64,000 nucleotides of DNA from Jackrogersella multiformis. Its lineage: Eukaryota > Ascomycota > Sordariomycetes > Xylariales > Hypoxylaceae. The stretch is from contig CADCXD010000013.1 in assembly GCA_902806575.1 (NCBI GenBank), forward strand, positions 248,001 through 312,000, in the 5' to 3' direction. The translations under genes were made by a program, and so were the position numbers. The first letter of the stretch is position 1. Every line of letters starts with the position of its first letter. Of this stretch, positions 34,206-43,260 are shown in pieces. The notes beneath the pieces were generated by a model. It was not told where the DNA came from. It ran no database searches and worked only from the letters and a program-made list of their open reading frames with translations.

Positions 34206-35975
34206 TTATATACCTGACTGCAAGCCTTTTATAGCAACCATGGCACCCCAAGCGCCAGGATCGGGAGGTAGACCCTTGCTGCTATCTGCGCCAACGTAAG
34301 TCGCCCTGCCGAGTTTCGGCTTCAGCGTTCTTGTTAATTCTGCCCCCTTAATCGCCGCCGCAACACCATCCGCAAATACTCCCGAACGCAGACCCTCTGC
34401 AAACGGGATCAAGGTGTCCATGACAGTTCTGTCGCCAACCTTGGCCGGAGTGTACCGTTTTAGGTTGTCCAAGGCAGTCTGAACAGCCTTGGCCCATAGT
34501 TGCGGTAGCCCCTCGCTCTGGATAATGACGAAGTTCTCCTCGAGTGCGATCCTCATCGAGACGAAGAAAATACCCAGGATGCCACCTAAGGTACCGCCCA
34601 TCTTCCCCTCAACGATATCCTCGAGCTCCAGCAGAACTTCGTTCACAGACCCTCGAGCGGCGAGTTTCTTGGAGTCTAACGCGGCGATGAGACAGTTGGC
34701 GCCCGTTTTTAACGTCTCTCCACAGTCGCCATCGCCCATGATTGTGTCCCACTTGGTCAGGTCAGGCTCCGCGGCTATCAGCTGATCGCAAGCACCACGC
34801 AGCATCCTATCTAGAGTAACCGGGTTGACTTTGAGATCCTTCGCTGGCTCTATTACCTTTCGAGGCTCCTGCGGCGGCGGCTGTACGAACTGTTCCTTTC
34901 TTCTGCGCCGTACAGATTGAGAGCCCGCCATAGACTCCCAGTGCGTGTTGGTCCTAGTATCGAAGAAAGACTTGATTTCTTCGGCCGAATATGAGCAGTT
35001 CTCGGCCGCAGCCGTCACGTTGATGATAGATACTGAGAATGCTGGAGCATTGAGAGATGTCTCCAAGAAACCGCAGCTTATGCGGACGGGCTCGAGCTTC
35101 CAGTCTCCCGATAGCTGCTCGAGGAGGTCATCCAGCAGTGCTCCTATTTCAAGATGGGACATGCCTCCAAAGTTGCTGACGAGAAGCATGGCCTCATCTC
35201 CGGCCTTGAATCTCACGTAGCCTCGCTCGGGATCTGTCTCGTCTAGGCAGTACTTCAATATCTGCTTGACAAGCTCCTGTGCCGAGGGCGCGGGCGACAG
35301 CTTCTTATAACCAGGTTCGTTATGGGGGCCAGTGCCAATTTCCACTTCGTTATTCGCCAGCATGGCATGTTCTGCTCGGCCGGGAACGTGGCAGTGGTCG
35401 AGCGTTACTGCGATGGAGACGATCTGCTGCGAGAAAGCAACACCGAGGTCATACACCTGATCAAGAGAACCGCCGGCACCTGCAGCACCTCCCATGATCT
35501 TGAGAACTCCGAGTTGTCCGGCCAGACCTCGTCGGCCGACTAGGCTACCTTTCCTCCCAACAGACACATCATCTCCGCAGATGATCATCCTGCACTTATG
35601 GCCCTTCGCAATAGCCTTCTCGTTTGCTAAGCCAAAGTGCAGACAGTCGCCGGTGTAGTTGGTGACCACCAGGATAGTCCCTTTATCCGAAGGCACCCTG
35701 TCGATAGCGGAAACGATCTGCTTTGTGCTAGGGGAGGCAAAGATGTCGCCGGCCACCGAAGCGGCGAGCAGGTTCTGACCAACATATCCGGACCAGGCGG
35801 GTTCGTGACCAGAACCTCCTCCACTAATTATCGAGACATTCGACTTGTTATAAGCGGTGTCAAAAACTACTCGGTTGGACTCATCTAGGCTGAGCGAAGG
35901 GTTGTAAGAGATGAGGCCCCTGATTGCTTTGGTAACGAGCCCATCTGAAGAGTGGAAGAGGTGGCGGTTCGACAT
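34206..35975 (-). CDS. Dihydroxyacetone-kinase family kinase (DhaK-DhaL), probable L-erythrulose kinase
   Basis: This is a 589-residue single-exon protein with the ATP-dependent eukaryotic Dak layout. The N-terminal DhaK domain has the substrate loop GGGSGHEP (52-59). His218, in GTGPHNEPG, is the residue that binds the ketose covalently as a hemiaminal in DhaK enzymes. The C-terminal DhaL domain has the Mg-ATP aspartates in GDGDCGETL (415 and 417), MGGTLGGI and GDRTVMDTL. A linker of about 30 residues is rich in Arg and Pro. Family members phosphorylate dihydroxyacetone, or in erythritol pathways L- or D-erythrulose (LerK/DerK in mycobacteria, Eyk1 in Yarrowia). The second role is inferred from its two isomerase neighbours, because Dak for glycerol or methanol use has no need of them. 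It shares a divergent 0.84-kb promoter with the RpiB-type gene. The first ATG is at 35975, five residues upstream of the HLFHSSDGLV block. Confidence 0.93.
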   Translation of the reverse strand: MSNRHLFHSSDGLVTKAIRGLISYNPSLSLDESNRVVFDTAYNKSNVSIISGGGSGHEPAWSGYVGQNLLAASVAGDIFASPSTKQIVSAIDRVPSDKGTILVVTNYTGDCLHFGLANEKAIAKGHKCRMIICGDDVSVGRKGSLVGRRGLAGQLGVLKIMGGAAGAGGSLDQVYDLGVAFSQQIVSIAVTLDHCHVPGRAEHAMLANNEVEIGTGPHNEPGYKKLSPAPSAQELVKQILKYCLDETDPERGYVRFKAGDEAMLLVSNFGGMSHLEIGALLDDLLEQLSGDWKLEPVRISCGFLETSLNAPAFSVSIINVTAAAENCSYSAEEIKSFFDTRTNTHWESMAGSQSVRRRRKEQFVQPPPQEPRKVIEPAKDLKVNPVTLDRMLRGACDQLIAAEPDLTKWDTIMGDGDCGETLKTGANCLIAALDSKKLAARGSVNEVLLELEDIVEGKMGGTLGGILGIFFVSMRIALEENFVIIQSEGLPQLWAKAVQTALDNLKRYTPAKVGDRTVMDTLIPFAEGLRSGVFADGVAAAIKGAELTRTLKPKLGRATYVGADSSKGLPPDPGAWGAMVAIKGLQSGI

Positions 35976-36817
35976 TTCCAAGACCTGACCATAGATGCTA
36001 TGATACAGAGTTGCAGGGGTGGGAACTTGGTTGAGCGATATCTACGACAGAACTTGGGGAGGAGGAGGGCTGGCACTTTCTATCACGGAGAACAAAGGCA
36101 GGTATCGAAAAGGGAACCAAGATACCTGGGTAGATAGGTTTGGTTCTATTACGTGAAAGATCAAGATTATGGAAACTAAGGGGTTGCCGTAAGAGGCAAC
36201 ACCACACCTTTTGACCCCAACCCCCAAACCCGATATTCTTTCGTTCACGAGACTTGCGATGTGATATACCGTAGTTCCGGCGTATAAGCTCTAGGTCCGA
36301 AATTACTTGGCACCAAGGCTCATAATTTCGTAGATGATCCCTCCATTTAGGCTTCCAGGCCCTTTTCCCCACGGTGCTATTGAGGCATAGTGTACCTAGT
36401 GTAGTTGACAGAGCCACGGTCGGGATGATTACCGAATGAGGGGTGAGAGGAGAGGTGTGTTACGAATAGCGATGCCGGGAGACAAATGCGAATCATAGGG
36501 GGTAAATTCTGATATTTGCCATCGGATTTCCTAATAGGGTAATCCGGGAGGGTATAGTATGGGAGCATATCCCCCTCCCCACTTCAGAGAGAGACAACAA
36601 ACAAAAGGAGCTCGCTAGTTTATATTTCAAAGCAGAAAAGGGGAAAAGGGGAACAATGTACCCAGCAATAAGAACCATTGACATCGAATAATCGGTTCGA
36701 ATAATCTCTTTTCGTTTCTTTAAGGCTTGCCGGGTTGAAACTACGCCACCAGAAGTCCAGATTTTCTCATCACAAGTCCAAGCTGCCCCACCGCCTGTGA
36801 TAGGATTCAGTCACAAG
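35976..36817. promoter_or_regulatory. Shared divergent promoter, kinase / RpiB-type isomerase
   Basis: About 0.84 kb lies between outward-facing cluster genes. The sequence is of ordinary composition and unusually poor in the TACCTAGGTA palindrome compared with the neighbouring gaps. I recognise no binding site. Co-regulation of the two genes is inferred from the arrangement. Confidence 0.55.
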
Positions 36818-37422
36818 ATGGCCGAGCCCAAGTGGAAGATAGCTTTAGGTTCCGATGTGAGTATTCCGAGTCTTCCTCTCGCTCTCGTCCCTGGTCTTGT
36901 CGTCCATGATATTCTCGCCCCTGATATCTATCGACGGAGTACTTACATACCCTTTTACTTCCCGACGACAATACTGACAACTCGGAACAGGATGCCGGTG
37001 TGGGTTACAAAGCCAAGATCAAGGAGGACTTCGAAAAAGATCCCCGAGTCGAGTCCGTAGTAGATGTCGGCAGCCTCTCGGCAGATGACAAGACGGCATA
37101 TCCGCATCGAGCAGCAGAGGCGGCACAGCTGGTGGCCGACGGCAAGGTCGACAGAGCGTTGCTCATCTGCGGTACCGGGCTGGGAGTGGCCATCTCGGCG
37201 AACAAGATAAAGGGAGTCCGAGCCGTCACGGCTCACGACAGCTTCTCGGTGGAGCGGGCGGTTTTGAGCAACAATGCCCAAGTTCTCTGCATGGGCGAGA
37301 GGGTTATCGGGTTAGAACTCGCACGCAGACTAGCTAGAGAATGGCTCGGGTACGTGTTCGACGAGCAGAGCGCGAGTGCTGCCAAAGTAGCAGCCATCAC
37401 CCATCTCGAGAAGGCATTGTAG
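36818..37422 (+). CDS. RpiB/LacAB-family isomerase, probable D-erythrulose-4-phosphate isomerase
   Basis: Exons 36818-36856 and 36991-37422 join [13 protein letters not shown] to DAGVGYKAK and give 156 residues, the RpiB size. The substrate loop [19 protein letters not shown] keeps the catalytic Cys of RpiB, and [27 protein letters not shown] matches the conserved second half. The N-terminal motif, GSDHAG in ribose-5-phosphate isomerase B, reads GSDDAG, so the usual His is an Asp. RpiB homologues named DerI or EryI convert D-erythrulose 4-phosphate to D-erythrose 4-phosphate; the kinase and TIM-like neighbours make this the best guess. Filamentous fungi normally use RpiA for the pentose-phosphate pathway, so a housekeeping role is unlikely. 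The intron is 134 nt. The open frame continues upstream of the first ATG only through non-ATG codons. Confidence 0.9.
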
Positions 37423-37898
37423 TTAGAAGGTGTAGACTCGTGCAAAATAAGAATAGATCATCGTACAAAATGTCAAAAGCTCTAGCTCTAACTCTAGCTC
37501 TAGCCAAAAGTCAACGACAACATGAAATAAAATACCTACATAGGTAGGTAAATGTTGTTCTTTGATAAATAAGGGGTATATCTAGCATCCAACTCGACTA
37601 TATCCAATTTAACTACCTACCTAGGTACCTACCTCTTATGCAATCTGTATAACTTAAACACATTTTACTTAGTTATGTATATAGTATAATATAATTACTA
37701 TAAAAGGGATATACTTATTAAGAATGTATTTATATAAGTACCTACCTAGGTACCTGATAAACCTATGTTAGGCCCATTGTACTTTCCCCCCCGCTACCCC
37801 CGGTCTTCAATCCGAAGCTATGGTTACCTCTGGGTACACAGGTATCCACCCTGCCGAGAACGATCCCTACTATAAGACGAACTCGCTAATCTTATTAA

Positions 37899-37931
<33 letters not shown>

Positions 37932-38156
37932 ATGCCACGATTAGCTACATGACGCTACAGACCAACTTTCGCAGCTCTAAGCTTTAAACTTAACTTTTCA
38001 CAGCCTTTTATTACTATTTATTTATCTATTTATTTGTTTATTTATTTATTCACTCACTCACTTCACTCACTTAATAATATCGATATACATGTCCATTTCC
38101 ATTTCTATTTCTATTTCTATCTCCTACACATCCATAAACCTCCGCACCCCAAAACC
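37423..38156. promoter_or_regulatory. Intergenic region with microsatellites upstream of TIM-like gene
   Basis: The stretch contains TACCTAGGTA palindromes at 37613-37632 and 37739-37756 and a (GACGCC)n tract at 37899-37930. TTTA/TTAT and CACT repeats at 38010-38070 and TTTCTA repeats at 38092-38123 come just before the TIM-like start codon. No other gene is seen. Confidence 0.55.
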
Positions 38157-38966
38157 ATGACCTCACCCCCATTCCCCCCTCGACGCCGCATCGTCGGCGT
38201 CTCCACCAAAATGTACTTCTCCGCAGCACGAACAAGGCAATACATCGACGAGCTTCTGCAGATCATTTCTGCATCGTCGTCGTCTTCGTCGCCACCTGAC
38301 CTCCTGCGCCGGCTCGACGTCTTCGTCATCCCGGACCACGTCACGCTGGCGTCGGTCGTCTCGCAGCTCGAGGGCACCGGGATTCTCGCCGGCGCCCAGG
38401 ACGCCTTCCACGAGGACGCGGGTGCCTACACGGGCGAGGTCTCCCCCGCCGTCCTCGCCGAAGTCGGCTGCCGCATCGTCGAGCTCGGCCACGCCGAGCG
38501 CAGGCGCATCTTCGGGGAAACGGACCTGGACACCGCCCGGAAGGCCGCCGCCGCGGCGCGGAACGGCATGATCCCGCTGGTGTGCATCGGCGAGCGGTCG
38601 AGAGGCGAAGGAGAGGGAGATGGGGCGGCGACGGCAGCCGTTGAAGAGTGTAGGCAGCAGGTCGAAGCCGTCCTGACAAGCTTGCCTGACGACGCCGAGG
38701 TCGTGCTGGCTTACGAGCCCGTCTGGGCTATAGGCGCCGCCGAGCCGGCCGGTGCGGAGCACGTAGTCGCCGTCACTCGGGAGATTAGGGCGCTCGAGTG
38801 CGTGGGGCGGAGGAAGGGAGCTACCAGAATCCTCTACGGCGGGAGTGCCGGTCCTGGCCTATTCGAGCTGCTCAAAGATGGCGTGGACGGCCTATTCCTG
38901 GGGAGGTTTGCACATGACCCGGCCCAGTTCTACAGGACCATCCTAGAGGTTGCTGCAGCTCAATGA
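38157..38966 (+). CDS. Triosephosphate-isomerase-like protein, probable L-erythrulose-1-phosphate isomerase
   Basis: The 269-residue single-exon protein has the TIM barrel signature. The catalytic Glu187 is in VLAYEPVWAIG, His112 in ELGHAERRRIFGE, and Lys18 in GVSTKMYF. It also has ILYGGSAGP at the phosphate-binding end. True triosephosphate isomerases read NWKMN and GHSERR; here the Asn is Thr17 and the Ser is Ala113. A poly-Ser stretch (about residues 38-45) and a Gly/Glu-rich insertion (EGEGDGAA) are also unusual. These differences, and its position next to the kinase and RpiB-type genes, fit L-erythrulose-1-phosphate isomerase (LerI/EryH class), which yields D-erythrulose 4-phosphate. The first half of the gene is markedly GC-rich compared with its flanks. 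I chose the ATG at 38157; the upstream frame is only low-complexity translation. Confidence 0.9.
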   Translation: MTSPPFPPRRRIVGVSTKMYFSAARTRQYIDELLQIISASSSSSSPPDLLRRLDVFVIPDHVTLASVVSQLEGTGILAGAQDAFHEDAGAYTGEVSPAVLAEVGCRIVELGHAERRRIFGETDLDTARKAAAAARNGMIPLVCIGERSRGEGEGDGAATAAVEECRQQVEAVLTSLPDDAEVVLAYEPVWAIGAAEPAGAEHVVAVTREIRALECVGRRKGATRILYGGSAGPGLFELLKDGVDGLFLGRFAHDPAQFYRTILEVAAAQ

Positions 38967-39583
38967 GTCCGATATAGAGGGTAATCATTACTAGTAGATA
39001 GGCCCCTTTCACATCATGACTTACTAGGAAAACCTTAAGAATAAATGTCAATTCTAGACAGGCTTTCTTTGTCTCTATATATACGGCATTGGCTTCCGAT
39101 CAGTGCCTTCAATGTCTCAAAATAACGTCGGCGGGTATCGCCATGACAGGCCAAGCAGCGACTATCAAACAGTAAAATGACCCGTGGTATCTTTTATCGT
39201 GTCATCAGACGACCTGGGATATACTCCAGCGCCATGAAATATACAAATGAAAGTTCGCCACGTGTATGGCGTCGTCGCCTAAACGAGTCTCCTCTCCCAC
39301 TTGCTTATTTTGCACATTTAGGCCGTAGTGGCCCGTTCCTCTCACAATTGTCCATTGATATCAAGACCGCAAGCCGCCAATATTCTCTCCTCTCAGGGCA
39401 GTGATAAACATCGAATGGAATTTCCTTGAAGGCTTCTCGCCGTTACAACTCCGAAAAGCGCACCCTCCTCCATCGTTCGCCCCTTCGTCACGCGTTCAAC
39501 CGTGAATGTATTAACAGAGAAAACTTTGCGACTCGCCTAGGGCAAAGGAGAAGAAGTGGTAATGATCTCCGTTACGCCCATAC
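38967..39583. other. Convergent intergenic region
   Basis: This lies between the 3' ends of the TIM-like and MIT-domain genes. No coding frame with conserved features and no repeat cluster is seen. Confidence 0.5.
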
Positions 39584-42500
39584 TCAGTTGAGTACCCATT
39601 CGCTACATCTTTTGACGAACTTATCGAGTAGCATTGTCAAATCTGCCAGTACAAAGCGGCAGATATAAAAGCCAAAGAACTCGGCTGCGTGCCTAGTGCA
39701 CAATTCGAGTCCCACCTGAGTCTTATCGGCATGACGCAGTCCGGGATCGTCCACTTGACGCGCGATTTGATCTACTAGCTGTTAGGACTCGTTATATTGC
39801 AATGCAGAGGGGGAATAAAGATTGAAATCTTCTGACACTTACCGACCGTTTGCGCAGCATCGAAGAGCCGCGCGAGGCTTGCCATGTAGTTTCCATACGG
39901 CCCATCGAAGTTGACTGATGCAACATCCCTCTTCGCAGGCTTACTGCTTGGATGTACGGTCATGGGTAGGCTCGGAATAGATCCCACTGAGCTGATGACT
40001 TCTCTCTCGTTTACACTAGGGCCGACACTTCCGCCGCTGTTGCTTTTCCCCCCGTATGCGTTGGTCATGTTGGCGGCCGAGCCCTTATGTCTCAGCCTTC
40101 GCCAACTGAACGCGCCCCCTTTTCCGCTGACGCTGGCGCTTCGTGGCACGGGAGGTGCAGCCTCCGCCTCTCTCTCATCTCGAAGGGCACCCATGCCCTG
40201 GGTGCCAACCTCGTTGCCGAGCTTCCGCGTGAGTGTTGCCTGTACCATCTCTAAGATATTCTCGAAGCTCTGCATCTCCTCGAGGACGGCATCTGCATCG
40301 TTGCTGTCTACCCTTGCTAGTTTGAGAAGTGCCGCGGTCAGGAGATCACACTGCGAAATCTTGTCTTCGAGGGCACGTAGTTTTACACCCTTGACCTTCC
40401 AAGCATCCCGGGGGATGAAAAGCCGATTACTGATATACCCACCGCGCGGGTGGGCGAGAGTCTGGTAAAGAGCGCGCATCAACCAGAAAGGCCGCAGCAT
40501 GGCATCGGACGGACACGGCTCAAGGGGTATTGGCACATCAGGACTGTGATGATGGTGGTGATGGTAAATCTGGTTTGGTGAATGGGAAGTGGGGGAATGG
40601 AAATCGGAATCGAAGAGGTGTAGGCCACCAATGCCGCCCGTCATCCTCTCGTGGAAGGCTGCTGCGAGAGGCGTAGGTAACGCAGGAATCATAGTGGATT
40701 GTTGGCGAGAAATTGAAGTATTCGAAATTTGGTGGCTAAGGGGAGTGTTGGGTGAGAGGTCGGAATCGTCGATATGCGAAATAGAAAACTGTCGGGTTTT
40801 CAGGGACTTTAGACTAGAAGACGAGAAATTCTTGCGTATACCAGGGCGGGTAGAAGAGGGCGAGTCTGTATGGAGCTCAGATTCGTGAGCACTCATCTGG
40901 TTAGCTGGTGGACTCGGAGGAGCCAAGGCCTCTGCTGGGCTAGTGCCTCTTCCGGGCGACGAGGGTGCACGCATGGAAAAGGGACCCAGTCGTGTTGACG
41001 TCGCCGACAGTGCCTGTCTTTGTTGAGCAATATAACCTCCAGGGATCTTTGTCTGCGGTACAGACGTAAGAATCGAGGGCGGAATTATATTGGGCGGCTG
41101 GCCGAGCTTGGAGGTTTCAATTTTGAGCTGCTTATGATTCTGACCGGAGAGGCGGCGGTTGCGCACTCCAGACGTAGGAGAGACCTGTGACGGCGAGCTT
41201 TGCAGTAGGAGTTGCTGCGGTGACGACGGCGCTGTTTTGGGGAGAAATCCTGGTGGCGGCATCTCGGTCACCGTCGACAATATTGTTGTAGCGGTTGGCG
41301 GATTTGACCCGACCGAACTATGCCAGGTTCGAGAGGTTATCCCGCTGGAATCAGATTCTCTAGGGATCTTGGATTGAGATTGCTGGGACCGCTGGTTAAA
41401 GGTAAAATTCTCCATCACGGATCTCCTCGTCATCTCGTCCAGAATGCGCTCCTCTTCGTCGGAATCATTGGCGTCGAAGAAATCTCCGCCGAAGGTCGGG
41501 GGCTTTTGGTCTACGGACATCTGCCTTTGGCGTTCTCGTTCCCTAGCTAGCTCTATCGCCGCCTCGCGCTCGGTTTGACGGACCCTTTCCTTAGCAAGCT
41601 CCACCTTGCGCATTGCGTTAACTACCACATCGACGCTATCGTCCGGGGTGTTGTTATTATTGCCATCGTCATAACCCGTCTCGTACGAGTCCATAGGCTC
41701 GTAGCCTTCGTCGTATGCGGCTTCAACTGCCGCATCCAAGGCGGCGTCAAACTCCGCCTCTGTGTTCCCGCTAGCATAGCGGATGTGTTTTCTCCTAATT
41801 CCAATAGATGAATTTCTCGAGTGCACCGATGATGAAGCCGAACCACCGGATTCGTCGATTGGATCCAGCCACGATGCCGATTCATGACTAATATTGCGCT
41901 TATGGCCCCTCGCGCCGTTTTCTACCATCAGCTGCTCAGACGGCCAGGAGAAATCATGTCGCACAATGGGTTCCGGTGTGGGTGGTTTAGCCGGAGAAAT
42001 CAGTCTTCGGGGTGATAATGGAGCGGGTATGAAGCCAGAGTCCTGCGGCTGGGGGGAGCTGAGGGAGGTCCCTTCGAAGTTTCTGCGCATCTGTGATCTT
42101 GAGAAGGATGACTGAAGTATCCGCTGGTCTTGGCTGGAATTTGGCGGGGACCTAAGATGAGAAGCGTCCGCATTGGGCGAATCTCTATCTATTCTCCCCA
42201 GCGCGGTCGCCTCCGCAGGGCTTTCCATGCCGGCGGATCCATGATATTCGTCGAAGCTCTCCGGCCTCGCGGGGAGAGCCTTGTCGTTCTGCGCGTATGT
42301 AGGCCCCAATCCATCCAACTCGTCTATTCGGCTTGTGTAGGTAAGTCGCTAGAAGAAAGGGTGTTAGATTCGGACCCGATTATCCGTGATGTTCTACGGT
42401 CAAACTTACAATGGCCTCCAGCTTCCTTCTATCCTCCTCGCCATTTGTCCGAGCAAGGACCTGTTGTAAGAGATCACATGCCTCTAAGTAGGATTCTCTG

Positions 42501-42796
42501 GCGGCAATATAGTTCTGGGCGTTATCTAACTGGACTGCTGCATTTGCCTTTGCCAGGGCCTTAGATAGCATGGCTTTCTGCGACGGTTTATTAGCACGAT
42601 CTCTAGCCCTGGTCGAGTCGGAGCTGCCTTTAGTTGCGGAAGAGCGGCCTCTCGCATGACGACTCCTGTCCGGCATGGTGTCGCGGGTGACGGGCGCTGG
42701 TGGGAGTGGCGTAGGGTTTCCTTTAACGGCCGTATTCAGGCTGGTGAGACCATCCCAAAAACGGTCTTGCGTCTCGGAGGGACTGGCGCGACTCAT
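39584..42796 (-). CDS. MIT-domain protein, fungal type; 5' end unresolved
   Basis: Three exons, 42410-42796, 39843-42348 and 39584-39774, join in frame to at least 1027 residues. A MIT (microtubule-interacting and trafficking) three-helix domain covers about residues 74-140. It runs from SKALAKANAAVQLDNAQNYIAA through LQQVLARTNGEEDRRKLEAI, and the first intron falls inside its third helix. MIT domains bind ESCRT-III tails and act in endosomal sorting or cytokinesis. The long middle is Ser/Pro-rich and disordered, with a poly-His run. A folded region follows from roughly residue 780 (PFWLMRALYQTLAHPRGGYISNRLFIPRDAW), typical of the fungal family. The last exon encodes a hydrophobic helix (FGFYICRFVLADLTMLL). 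I used an acceptor TAG at 39775-39777 because it alone keeps this conserved tail. The frame stays open upstream of the ATG to about 43078 with protein-like Pro/Ser-rich and His/Gln-rich sequence but no Met, so an upstream exon is likely. Confidence 0.8.
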
Positions 42797-43260
42797 CAAA
42801 TACGAGAGAGAATCGGGGCGGGGGGGCAGACTCGGGATTCGTGTCGAGGGGAGGAAAGGAAACTATAGGGGGAAGATTCGGTGGCGCGGAGAAATATGAT
42901 GGTGGGGGCGGTGATGAAGGCCGTCGAGTTCTTGCTGAGGTACTTGTATCATTAGAGGGTCGATGCTCGGTCAGCTTTCGTGGAGGAGATTGTAACTCCT
43001 CGTGATGGTGGTGGTGGTGCTGCTTCTGCTGCTGCTGCTGCTGATGATGATGATGATTATAAGGATAATCGCGATGTGGTTAGAAGACCGGCTTGAGGTG
43101 GTGGATTCAGACCAACGGTTGAGGTTTCGGAAGCCGTCGCTAGCGGCGCCAGTGGTACTAGATCGCGAGTAGTGGTGGTGGTAGTGGTGGTGGTGGTGGT
43201 GATGGTGGTGGTGGCGCGATTGGTGTAGTGGAGAAGAGATAATCAATGGATTATAGAGGG
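42797..43260 (-). other. Possible N-terminal extension of MIT-domain gene with His/Gln repeats
   Basis: In the same frame as the MIT protein, codons from 43077 down to 42797 read as continuous Pro/Ser-rich sequence without a stop or Met. They include CAT/CAC and CAG runs (poly-His, poly-Gln) at 43004-43056. A TAA at about 43078-43080 closes this frame. Just upstream, a different frame encodes RNLNRWSESTTSSRSS, a segment that to my memory resembles the N-terminus of fungal MIT-domain proteins. Either an intron or a sequence error joins the two; I could not find a convincing splice pair. The GGT/GTG tract at 43169-43215 encodes more His in that other frame. Confidence 0.45.

Noticed and set aside
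34206..35975. Calling the kinase a glycerol/methanol-pathway dihydroxyacetone kinase
   Set aside because: The sequence alone would allow it, but adjacency of the two isomerases fits erythrulose phosphorylation better. It is kept as the alternative.
38157..38966. Calling this gene housekeeping triosephosphate isomerase
   Set aside because: Signature positions NWK and GHSERR are changed and the gene neighbours a Dak-type kinase and RpiB-type isomerase, so a pathway-specific isomerase is more likely.
42971..43246. His- and Ile-rich minus-strand open frame
   Set aside because: Most of it is translation of GGT/GAT microsatellites. Only the RNLNRWSESTTSS part looks genuine, and it is treated as a possible piece of the MIT-domain gene.
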